This document shows, piece after piece, positions 1 through 10,092 of a stretch of DNA of 64,000 nucleotides. The stretch covers positions 434,001 through 498,000 of the forward strand of contig JBCAQO010000014.1 of the NCBI GenBank assembly GCA_039111635.1. The letters are read 5' to 3'. Under the pieces are notes generated by a model. It did no database searches. It saw only the letters and a program-made list of their open reading frames with translations, and was not told where the DNA came from. The stretch is from Heterobasidion occidentale. Its lineage: Eukaryota > Basidiomycota > Agaricomycetes > Russulales > Bondarzewiaceae. Position numbers and translations under genes: made by a program. How positions within the stretch are numbered: position 1 is the stretch's first letter; each line of letters begins with the position of its first letter.

Positions 1-3000
1 GCGCTTCGCCCTCGCTTCAATCCCAATATCAGCCCTCGCTTCAGCCCTTATCATTCAAGCAATCCATACCAGCCCTTAGCCCCTACACAAGCAACTAACT
101 CACGCCCGATACGCCGTTCCTCTAATTTGAGCCCTTATAACCCGTACAATCCCATACTTGGACAGACCCAAAACCTCAGCCCCCCTAGTCACCTTGAATA
201 CCCTGCCTGGTCCAATGCCTTTAGCCCTCCGGTCATCCCACCTATGAGTCAGCCTCCAACCAGGTCTTTGAAGACTGTACACTTTGAAACCCGTAGCCCG
301 TCACCGCTCAATCCTCCCATCCCATCTGCACGGCCAACAGTGTCTAGCGACTATATCAGCACGCTTGTGGTTAATGCTGCAGGCCTGTTTGCTTGGGCAA
401 AAGCTGCGATGGACTTTGTCGAAGCAGGTGCCGATTTCGAAGAGCGCCTACGTGTAGTAAACACGCAAAGCTTTCCCCACATGGATGAGCTGTATAAAAC
501 TTCTATAAGCCGCTCCTTCGGTTTCCAGCCCGGGCCAGTGTATCATGCGACAGTGGGTGCTATCGCTTGTGCTTTTACTTCCTTGACTCTTTCGGAGCTT
601 TCGTATCTCCTCAGCGACCGATACCAAACAGTATCTCCAGAGGATGTTTGTCGCAGGTTGGCTCTCGTAATCTCAATTGGTGTCAGCGATAGGCATTTGA
701 CTATCAGGCACTCTTCTTTCATCCATTTTGTCTCGGACGCAAATCGCTGCGTTGCGGAGTATCAGCCATTCTTTATCAATCAGACACGCGCTCACCGCAA
801 GCTCGCCATAGCTTGCCTGCGTCTTCTGCTTGATGATCAGCATGGTCTTCGATTCAATATATGTGGCCTCACCTCTTCCCACCTGGCCAACAAGTCTATT
901 CCTCATCTAGCAGAGATAGCCGCCGACAAGATTCCTTCACACCTGTTGTATGCCTGTGAATATTGGGCCGTGCATCTCACGCAGTTACCGACTTTATCCG
1001 AACAGGGTGACCCGGAAATAGTCAGCTTGTTGAAGCGGTTTCTCGAAACACATCTCCTCCATTGGTTGGAAGTTCTCAGTGTCACAGAAAAGTCGTTGAT
1101 GCCCCGCAGCTCTTACTCCGTGCGGTTCAATGGCTGGTACGTTGTTTCTTTGCCTCATAGCTCTATGCCCTAGATTCATCTGGGTCTTATTAGGAATCTG
1201 AAAGGGAGATCTACGCTTTTGCAGTTGACGCTCATCAATTCGTCGCGATGTTCATCGATGCTATCAAAATCAGTATTCCGCACATCTACCTGTCAGCTCT
1301 TTCGTTCGCTCCTGAGGCATCTATGGTAACAAAACAATATCGTAGTATGTTCTCCCACCTTCCAGACATTGTTGATATTACCGCCATACATGGTCCCAGT
1401 AATTCTCCGTCATGGGAGTCGAATGTAGTCTCAATCCCATCCACAAGCTATCATGGCGACTCTCTGTTCACGCGGTCTCCTTCCAAAGACTCTAGCGCAT
1501 CGTCATTCGACAGCCTGATATCAAAACCCCTAGCTCCTCGCCGAAATTCTGTGCCGCTGGAACCCTTTCAAGCTCTTCACAGTCCTGCCAAGCTCATAAT
1601 CATACAGAGTGCGAGCATTGGGAATTCAATAACGGGTCTAGATGAAAACCTCACATTATGGACCTGGGATTGGGATGAGAGAGGTTGTGTCAGAAGATCT
1701 TTGGTTGCAGAAGAACCGCTTTCCTTCAACGCTATCGCTTTGTCGTCTGATGGAAGGTATGCTTCGACGGCAGATGACGATGAAATCTGGATATGGGATG
1801 TGATTGCTCGGACAGCTTTATTTGGACCTTTAACAGGTCATACAGATTGGGTTAACGATATGGCCTTCGCATCCGATGGACTGTATCTCGCGTCGGGATC
1901 AGATGACAATACTCTGCGCATTTGGGATTGTCGTACTGGAAAACCTGTCTGTGATTCTCTTGAAGGACACGACGGTGCTGTCCTTGCGGTAGCATTTGCA
2001 TCAAGTGGTGGCCAAATCGTTTCTGGTTCAGCTGACCGGAGCATCCGACTTTGGGATGCGGAGACAGGTGCCATGCTAAACCAACTGCATGGGCACACAG
2101 ACTCAGTTCTCGCCGTTCAATTTTCTCCTGACGACAGACGGATAGCATCTGGATCTGACGATGGGCACGTCATTGTTTGGGACGTGCTGACAGGCAATTC
2201 TATCTGGCTATCATCTACATATCAGGGCCACGAGAGCTTTGTGAACTCAGTAGCTTGGTCACCCGATGGGATACACCTTGTTTCTGGTTCCAGTGACATG
2301 ACAGTTCGTGTCTGGTCTGTCGAAACAGGGACAACAGTCTGTCCACCACTGCGAGGACACACTGGCTGGATAGTGTCCGTAGCCTTTACGTCTGATGGCG
2401 AAAGGGTGATTTCGAGCTCGGAAGATTCTACTACCCGTGTTTGGGACTTCCAATCCCGAAACACTCCATCATGGCACTGCAGCGAGCATGAAGATTGGGT
2501 CACTGCAGTGGCATTCTCGCCCAGCGGCAAGTACCTCGCATCAGGCTCATATGACGGAATGATCCTTCTTGGGATGGTCATTCTGGTGTAGTTCTCCTCG
2601 AACCTCTTTGGGGACACATCAAATGCGTCCGTTGCCTTGCATTCTCAATAGACAGCACACTCCTTGCCTCAGGATCCGATGACGGAACGACCCAATGTGG
2701 AGTGTTGCCACTGGTGAAAGCATGCAATGCTTCAATGGCCATAGTGCGGGTGTCCGCTCTATTGCCTTTGCCCAAAATCAAAAGAGCGTCGTATCCGGTT
2801 CAAATGACAATACTGTCAAAGTGTGGAGTATCGGACAGGAGCCAGCTTTTTTGCTTCGAACTTTCCAAGGTCATACCGACTGGGTCTACTCAGTTGCATT
2901 CATAGGTCAACGAATTGTCTCGGGCTCAGCCGATGGAACAATTCGGGTATGGGACGTCGAGCAAGGGGATATCTTTGGGCCCTTGGAGCATAACGGGCAA

Positions 3001-3621
3001 ATCACCTGCATTGCTGCTTCTGTGCGGCGGGATCGCATTGTGTCTGGGTCTGAAGATGCGACATTATGCATATGGGATGGAAGTACTGGAAAGCCTGTGC
3101 TCCCTGCTCTGGTTGGACACACAGGACGTATAATCTCTCTCGCTCTGTCGGCTGATGACAGATGTGTATTCTCTGGATCGGAGGATTCTACAATCAGGAT
3201 GTGGGATATGGATACCGGCGCGGCGCTGTGGGTACCTATGCGATGGCACACTCAAAGTGTTCTCTCACTTACCGTGTCACAAGATGGTACGCGCCTTGCA
3301 TCAGGGTCAGCAGATTGCCTCATGTCAGTTTGGAACATCAATACGGGACTTGATCTCTCGTGGCCGACGAGTTTTATGCGTCAGGTGCATAACGAGGATG
3401 TCTGCACGATAGATAGCCAGGGATTCTTGGAGGAATCGCGCCTGACGAACCCAAGAGACGGCTGGATTCTCGGCCCACACGGCGAACTTTTGTTATGGAT
3501 ACCTCCAGATCGTCGGAAAGGGTTTATCACACCTCGGACAGTTGCACTGGGCATGTCTGGAATAGTCATCGATATGCGCCAATTTGCTCACGGCTCGAAT
3601 TGGGAGCAGTGTCGAGGATGA
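1..3621 (+). CDS. NACHT-WD40 (NLR-like) protein, 5' end outside window
   Basis: Frame 1 is open from the left edge, so the start lies outside. The first ~115 codons are Pro/Ser/Asn/Tyr-rich and look disordered. From ~355 the sequence matches the helical and winged-helix part that follows the ATPase core in agaric NACHT proteins (AGLFAWAKAA, YACEYWAVHL, LLHWLEVLS). A likely 53-nt intron is 1141-1193, followed by the family hallmark PHIYLSALSFAPE. Then come about 14 WD40 repeats, enough for two seven-bladed propellers, ending in the usual DGWILGPHGELLLW tail. The WD40 region changes frame twice: one base appears missing near 2568-2570 and one near 2693-2695, both in homopolymers, and the blade between them reads well in frame 2. 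The family acts in signalling or nonself recognition in fungi. No P-loop is visible here. Function is inferred from domain type only. Confidence 0.85.
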
Positions 3622-4478
3622 GTATCGATTGCATCATGATCGTCTCTGGCCCTATTGAGAATGCAACCAAATCATTATCAAGCGCAATAGCTGTAGGTCG
3701 GTGAACATATATCTGTCCTTGACATGTAAATGGCTTCCACTTGGGATCAGAAGATATGAAAATCCCACTTATCTTTTCGAGGATGGTCCGATAGATGTTT
3801 CCGCAAAAACATCAAGGTAGGGAAGCTGATACGCCCTTCAGGTGTAAATGGCTCCCAGCCGGGATCGAATGACTTGACGATTTCAACGACCTTCTCAACG
3901 GTGATGATGAAACCATAGAATAACTTGTGTGGCGGTGTTTTGCCTCCTCCAGCACATGGTCATTTTCGTGACGTTTCGAATCATCTCCGCGGTCAGCAGC
4001 CCTCATGAAACGCCTTTGACGGCTCTTTCGATGAGCTCTCGGCTTCGCATGAAGCATTACAAGGCAAAGTCAAGGTTCATTTCCGTGACCAGTTCCACAG
4101 TGTCTTCTGTTTTCTCTGGAGCGTACTTCATAAAGCTCTTCCATCACAATCCTTGCGAGTAGATGCGGCAATGGTGTCTGTCATGTGCTGCTCTTCGTCA
4201 TGCGAAGTTTCGTCATCAGAGAATCCGAGAGTGATTCGCACTCCCCCAAAGTGCGTTCCATACAATGTCTCCTGCTCCTCCAGCTCGTTTTCGCCTTCTT
4301 TTGTACAATTTGCATGCACCTGACAGATCATGCTTTCTCTCCACATCCATCCGTCGCACGGTGGCCTCTTCCATTACCTGTCCCGCTTGCTCGAATCCGC
4401 ATATATTTGTACAGTCCTTCCGACTGGGTTCTCCAGCCCTCTCTCCTCTTCGCCCACGCCTGGAACTCAGTCAAGGAG
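3622..4478. other. Intergenic region with faint decayed coding trace
   Basis: No intact gene. On the minus strand, short stretches at about 3790-4346 keep coding-like composition over several frames (for example 4346-4128 and 4140-4070), separated by stops. I do not recognise a family. It may be a degraded gene or chance. The last ~300 bases should contain the promoter of the DPBB gene; no clear TATA box was identified. Confidence 0.3.
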
Positions 4479-5071
4479 ATGCACCCCCTTGTTCAATTCT
4501 TTGCTTTGTCCATGCTGTTTGCCGTGACAGCCGCACAGAATCATACCGGAACTTGTATGCGTTCTCTACTCCCCTCAGTGATACCTTCGCTAAACATGTA
4601 TATTGTATGTTCAGTATTCACGTTTGATCCTGGTCTCGGCGCGTGTGGGTTCACGAATACGAGTGACCAATCGGTCGCCTCTGTTTCGCAAACATTCTTC
4701 AGCGCTTTTCCGTACGTCTTTCGGCGAGCCTCCTTACCTTACGAACTAATACCCTGCTAGAGGCGCCACTGAAAACCCCAATGAGTAAGCGCTTTCGCAA
4801 CGATTCTGGTTCTAGCCTATCTGACACTGCATCCAGCAACCCCATATGCACTCATACACTTACCATCACTTGTGCGTATTGTTCTTTTTCCCCTTCTTTT
4901 CACCTTTCAAAATCACCGCTCGCAGTCCACAACACGAGTGTAACTGCGCAGATTGTCGATGTCTGTCCTGGGTGCCCAGAATTCAACGTCGGTCTTTCTC
5001 CCAGCGCATTCACGAAGTTCGCCCCTATTTCTCAAGGCATAGTCAACAATGTGACGTGGGTGGTCAATTGA
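4479..5071 (+). CDS. Secreted double-psi beta-barrel (RlpA/expansin-like) protein
   Basis: Five exons give a 125-residue protein: 4479-4554, 4615-4711, 4761-4784, 4837-4871, 4926-5071. All four introns are GT-AG and 49-60 nt long, and the phases agree. The start was chosen because it gives a good signal peptide (MHPLVQFFALSMLFAVTAAQ). The mature part has the DPBB signatures of the fungal family that includes RlpA-like and riboflavin-aldehyde-forming-enzyme-like proteins: DPGLGACGFTNT near the start, GATENPN then NPICTHTLTIT, and a C-terminal VDVCPGCPEFNVGLSPSAF. Small single-domain members are secreted and thought to act in the cell wall or apoplast; enzymatic activity is usually unproven. 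The length fits the family. An ATG-initiated ORF further upstream (4185) in the same frame is less likely because it lacks a signal peptide at its start. Confidence 0.85.
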
Positions 5072-5259
5072 TTCTGAGAAGGATTAACATGTGTACAATT
5101 TTTATGGCGAATTTCTTGTTGTAATACTAGTCTGTTTCGCGAAGCGGTCGAGATGGATGAAAATTATGATCTTGTCCCAACTAATGACGTCGTGCCAATG
5201 ACCACAGAACCCTAGACCGCTGCTAAGGTTAGGATCAAAGTGCTCTCCTTTTCACTACG

Positions 5260-6732
5260 ATGTTCCCGTCCCGTTTGGCTGTCTCCGCGCGGCCTACACG
5301 CTTGTACGCTCTCACTTTTCGCGCCCTATCGACACCAACACCACCTTCGGGGCCGTCTAAGCCATACCGTCACGAAAAATCCCCACCGCCGCCACAAACA
5401 TGGCTTACACGTCAGCTGAAGAAGTCACCAACCGCGATGCGACTCTTTCTGAACATCTTTGGGTCTCTTGGCTATGGATACTCCAAACAAATCGCAGCGA
5501 GGAGGGCTCTTATGATGTACAAGGAGCTGTGCGCACCAAAGGCCGAAGAAGAAGAAGAATTTTGGAGGAACGGTGAGTTGTCTCCTGTCTACACTTCTCA
5601 ACATGGGAATTACGCGTTTTTATACGCGCGATGTATATCTCGATGAGTGGAGGGTAGGCTTATTTGATGAGCATGCTGTCTCTGGCATAGTTGTGCCGTC
5701 GCGTTGACGGTACGTATATGCATACCTCCATGAGAGGAATTGGTTTCAAAAGACGTATCCAAAGACGTCTCAACAATTCAGGGCATCGGTGACATTTGCC
5801 ACGCAAAGCGTGTCCATAAACCATCTCCATGCTCGCGAGCTTGCTTCGATTGCTATGAATAGAAGACCAAGTGTACGGTCTTGTAGTTTGCATGCGCGTT
5901 CGTGCCCAGCCCCGACTTTCAGGCTCTCACAATCTTGCGCTTCTACGCCTCGATGCTGACATAGATTTGATACGCAGAATGCCATCTTCCGCCTACGTTT
6001 CAATCTTGGTTTACAATCACTAATCTCCATGTTTGGATTTCTCACCACCCGACTTCGAGCACTTCCTCCCCACATGGTCAAGAGCATATACAAGGCTTGA
6101 TCGATCACTTCTTCCTCGACGTCGATGAGCGGATACGCCAAGTTCTTCAGCCGCTCCCAGCTCCGTCATCAAAATCTGCCTCAAAGGGCTCAACTTCAGA
6201 GGAGGCCTTCTACACAAAACCTGTCAAGCGTGGGCGTGCGCCAGAAGCCCTCGTAACAAAACAGATGAAGATATTCCGAGAGCAATGGGCAGGGCTTGGG
6301 ATGGCCTGTGATCTCGCGCTCGTACGCGGTGACGCAGAGCTCGCAGGCGCAATCTGGCGCAATCTGCTGGGCGCGCGAGGTGCCAACGGGATTGTGTATC
6401 CAACTTCTACGACATCCGAGGCTGCGTCAGCGCCATCATTCCGTCGCGCGATAAACCCGGGCGGGGAAGTTGAAAAATACAGCAAATACTCGTCTGACGC
6501 GATACAGCGTCTCGAGATGCGGAACGACGGGTCTGGTGTCCACGACTTTGCACCGGAAGAGGCGGATCGGTACCTTCGGTATCCCGAGACCATGGAGCGA
6601 CTGGTGACCTACGTGCGAAAGGAGGTGGTGAGACTTTCAAGAATCAGTGACGATGAGATTATGGGCGGCGATTCGAAGAGTCGATTTGGGAAGGAGGGGA
6701 AGGGGGCCGAAAAGTTGAAATTTGGGAAGTGA
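5260..6732 (+). CDS. cbp3: Ubiquinol-cytochrome c chaperone Cbp3 (UQCC1 family)
   Basis: Two exons, 5260-5572 and 5978-6732, give about 355 residues. The N-terminus is basic and Ser/Arg-rich, as expected for a mitochondrial presequence. Exon 2 begins with the family signature (E)CHLPPTFQSWFTITNLHVW, later GLIDHFFLDVDERIR and FREQWAGLGMACDLALVRGD. Cbp3 works with Cbp6 at the mitochondrial ribosome to stabilise newly made cytochrome b and help assemble complex III. The intron, at 405 nt, is long for this genome. Between about 6040 and 6068 the frame reads SHHPTSSTSS where the family has a conserved basic segment. The neighbouring frame encodes the expected residues (LTTRLRALPP), so an extra T (near 6038-6040) and a missing C (near 6068-6071) seem to cancel. 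Both lie in homopolymers. The identification is firm; those ten residues are doubtful. Confidence 0.9.
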
Positions 6733-7338
6733 GCGAGCTTTGAATCTTAAAACTGGGCGGGTATAAGGATAGAACCACTCGTCAGTAAATAATCGTGAGT
6801 CTATGGTCGTCTCATGTTACAAATATCGTGGAGACCGTGGCCCAGACACGCTCTGCCGATAGGACAAAATCCGCCATCCCAACAAGCTGCCTCATGTTGA
6901 GGATTGAATATTGAATGTCGAATGTTGACGGTGACCCTAGTTTCCTCAGCAGACTGATAAATAGTTGATGATGAATTGATGGGGTCGGTCTCTCCTACTA
7001 TCATTCCACCGGAGTTGCAAAGGGACTAGAGGTTCACATTTGGGTTTTTGAGTGCAATATAGAATCATGTGCTTCAGGAATATTCACCTGTGCTCTCATA
7101 GTCAAGCCCAGTCAAAAGTCAGTTGAGGCAAATAGAGGCAGATATAGGTGAATCTATATGAATGGGATTGAATCTGTCTCCCTCAATGTGACTAAGTGAC
7201 AAGAAGGGAAGCAATATCTAAAACGAGAAAGAAGCGTCTGAATTGAGAAGCTTCTTCAGGACAGGTATGATAAATGTGTGACATTTGTGGCCCCTGAGAA
7301 CTCAAGGCAAGCCTCGGGACTAGATCCCGGGGCCAACC
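6733..7338. other. Intergenic; downstream border of the DIRS remnant
   Basis: No coding region seen. It contains the 3' flank of cbp3 and, near 7290-7338, a G+C-rich stretch with an imperfect palindrome (cgggactagatcccggg, 7315-7331) just beyond the recombinase stop codon. It may be the 3' terminal region of the DIRS-like element, but a border cannot be fixed. Confidence 0.35.
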
Positions 7339-7769
7339 TCAAGCCATGACAGGAAGGTCGCAAAGACACAGAGGGTCGAAAGTGGTTGGCTGAGGGAGAG
7401 CCAAATGAAGAGTTCTGGATAATTGAAGAAGGCGGGCCTGGTCTACCTCAAGGTAGAGCTTGAAGGCATTGCTGCACCACCGGCCTAGGAGTTGAATCTC
7501 ATAGTCTGAATAGCCAGCAACTGCTGCAGAGGAGGCGGCGCCGCGTCGGAAGCTGTGGCCGGCAAATTCCAAAGGATTATACCCCACGTGGAGAAGAGTG
7601 GCCCAGATCATCTTGAGGAAGAAGCCGTAAGAGAGCGGCATGCCGGGGTGCTCTTTGAATAGTGCAGCGGTTTCTGGCCGGGGTTCCACCTTGAAGTGGG
7701 CTTTGAGCGTGACCACTGGGCAGGTTGCGGAGCTGGGAGGAGCGGCGGCAACCGTGACGGTGGTGCCTT
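7339..7769 (-). pseudogene. DIRS-like tyrosine recombinase, C-terminal half
   Basis: Read on the minus strand from the A insertion site. It carries the catalytic core motifs of tyrosine recombinases: GHSFRRGAASSA (His-x-x-Arg) and LGRWCSNAFKLYLEV (the Gly-Arg-Trp turn followed by the catalytic Tyr). It ends at the stop at 7339. The N-terminal half lies 28.8 kb away at 36530-37145. The 5-bp duplication gcctt (7765-7769 and 36530-36534) shows the gene was continuous before element A inserted, and the halves join in the same frame (SKTNPFHKG to TTVTVAAAPP). With the RT and RNase H pieces at 37.2-39 kb this identifies a DIRS-type retrotransposon rather than a Crypton. Confidence 0.85.
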
Positions 7770-8359
7770 TGTTATGACTTGACCGATCGGGGCCCTTCAC
7801 GGCCGTGTCTAACCGATGGATCAAGCATCACATGCTAGGCGGCTCCACTACGGAGCGTACACCAAGGTATTCGGCATGTCCTTAGGAGCAGACTAAACCA
7901 ATGGTTCTTCAAGACATCGGTAGAGGCTATATGAGAGGGACACGGGGCTCACGAGATAGGTACAAAGATAAGGCATGCATTCACATGCCATGGGCTTAGG
8001 GCTTAGGGGTAAGCACCTCGTCGCACCATGATGAATCAGTGCGACTGGAGAAGTACAAGAGTAGGCACCGGCTGAGAGAGACGGCGACCACAGCTCTCCT
8101 GGGATGGAAACCCGGAGAAGCACACGGACTCTTACCCTATACCCCATACAGTATATAAGGCCCATAGAATAGGCTGAGGATCTTTAGTCTATTCTCTTCG
8201 TTCTTAGGTATCTCCACATACCTATCTTCTTAGAGCCAATCATTATTCCCTCCTGTATCGTTGCCCAGTACAGTTGAGACTTCGTCCACCACTCCGTCCG
8301 TTGTGCGACCTAGGGAAGAACCTGTTACTCTTGGGTTACCGAACGAGCAGTTTGTAACA
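7770..8359 (+). repeat. Element A 5' LTR
   Basis: It begins TGTTATGACTTGACC and ends GTTTGTAACA. The 3' partner is 35940-36529 with the same length of 590 bp. It contains a strong TATA element (tatataagg, 8152-8160). Confidence 0.93.
8152..8195 (+). promoter_or_regulatory. LTR promoter: TATA box and inferred transcript start of element A
   Basis: TATA element at 8152-8160. AGTCTATTCT at 8186-8195 begins 34 nt downstream, where the RNA 5' end is expected. The same spacing is present in C and D. The transcript start is inferred, not shown. Confidence 0.65.
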
Positions 8360-8361
8360 TT

Positions 8362-8371
8362 AGAATAGACT
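8362..8371 (+). promoter_or_regulatory. Self-priming primer-binding site of element A
   Basis: AGAATAGACT, two bases after the 5' LTR, is the perfect reverse complement of AGTCTATTCT at 8186-8195. There is no TGG as a tRNA-primed element would show. In C the same complementarity exists (33640-33649 with 33847-33856). Confidence 0.7.
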
Positions 8372-9916
8372 TGCTTTTGCCCCTACCTTGCACCACACTC
8401 TGCTTGCTGCCACACTCTTTCTCACAACCCTCATCGGTGGCATAGACACCCACCGGAGAGAGTTACTTCACACACCCTGGAGCAAGACCTAGGCCTAGGA
8501 TTTCCACCAGGCACTAGACGAACCCATAACCAACTTCGACAGAACAATCGTCCTATCCATCAAAGAGAAAACCGCTGGTATTACTCCGACACCAATCGAC
8601 CAGCACCTCCAAACTTTGATAACTGCTCGTACCGAGAAGGACGATACTTCTTCACAAGAGAAGATGAAACAGAAGCTGAGTGGGCTTGGGATGAAATAGC
8701 AGAAGACTGGGTAGAACCACCCCAGTACAGAAACCCCGAACCGGAAATCCCGGATACATCGGAAGAAGAAGAAGAAACATCCGAGTCCAAATCCTCGGAT
8801 ATTCAAACACCGATCAACACCCGAAACATTGAAGATAATTCCATTATGTCGACAAATCCTACAGACCCCCCTGCACTCACATCGTCAGGAAGGGGCAAGC
8901 TCAAACTCCCTGATAACTTCGAGGGAGACCGAACACAATCGCAGAAATTCATCATGAATTGCCTCCTCCTTTTCACAGCAGAATCAGACCGATACAAGAC
9001 GGATGCGGACAAAGTTTCCCTCGCCCTCTCATGCATGAGATATGGAACAGCCGGCGTTTGGGCGGAAAGTTTCCTGAAGAAGACAGTAGGGGCGACCCCA
9101 CCCAAAACCCTCGGAACTTGGGCCGACTTTCACGACAGGTTTAAACTCCAGTTCAAGGAGACAAACCTTACGGATAAAGCCCGAAGCGCTCTCATGTCTT
9201 TCTCTCAAGGGAAGATGACGGTGGATGAATACTCAAATCAGTTCATCCTTATAGCCGCCGACAGCGACATCACTGACAAGGAACAAGTTCCTTACTTCCA
9301 GAGGGGGCTCGATCCGAGGGTCATGGATAAGATCTATGACAAAGAAACACCGCCGAAGGACACGATCCAAGATTGGGTCAATACTGCCTGTGAAATAGAT
9401 GGACGCTTGAGAGCCCGAAGTGCTCAAAAGGCGATCCTCGCCAACTCCACCTCATTCCGAAGCGACTTCCTCAATCGCTTCCACCTCCAACCAGCTCGCC
9501 GCTACAACTCTACCACCGCCCCTCACAGAATGAACAACCAGGTGGTCGACATGGACATTGACGCCTCTCGAAAGAGAGATGCCGCTTGCCAGAAACGCAC
9601 TTATGATGGCAAGCTTAACACTCGTTGTTTTAACTGTGGAAAACCAGGGCATTGGGCGTCTGATTGCCGTTCCCCTCATAGAGGCGTTCCCCCATCTCGA
9701 GGAAATCCACGCAAGTCGGTGGGCGGAGGAAGTAGACGAACTTGCGCTGCAGACATGGAGGATGAAGATGAGCAAGAATCCCCGCTGGGAGACGATGCGA
9801 GACTACATCGAGGATTGGAGGAGGGGAGTTCTCATGGCCACCACCGTCGGGTACCACAACCTGGTAATTCGGTGGAACGTGAAGACCCTTCCACGAGAAG
9901 GGGAGGATCACGCTAG
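8368..9916 (+). pseudogene. Element A Gag with CCHC zinc knuckle
   Basis: From the ATG at 8846 the frame encodes a Ty3/gypsy capsid region (KLPDNFEGDRTQSQKF; later VDEYSNQFILIAADSD) and a nucleocapsid knuckle CFNCGKPGHWASDC (CX2CX4HX4C). The frame is also open upstream to 8368 with no in-frame ATG; the last ~90 codons before the ATG look like real protein, aromatic and then acidic, and are recognisable in C. The true start is therefore uncertain. The frame ends at a TAG (9914-9916) where C continues with a sense codon, so this is probably a nonsense mutation. Gag packages the element RNA into cytoplasmic virus-like particles. Confidence 0.8.
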
Positions 9917-10092
9917 AGCGATGGAGAGCGCTACGTACCGCCTAATGGACAACGAAGCAACGGACCCGTCTGTGATACTGATGGCGTCCGAGCGCTCTTC
10001 CAAGAAGTAGGGGAGGCCAAGGCCAAACAAATGTTGGTGGACCTGGCAGAAGATTTTTCCTGACCTCTCCTTCACCAGCCGAAGAGAGAGGG

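Noticed and set aside
2570..2695. Intron in the WD40 region between the two long frames
   Set aside because: The intervening bases encode a good WD40 blade in the third frame, so two single-base deletions fit better than splicing.
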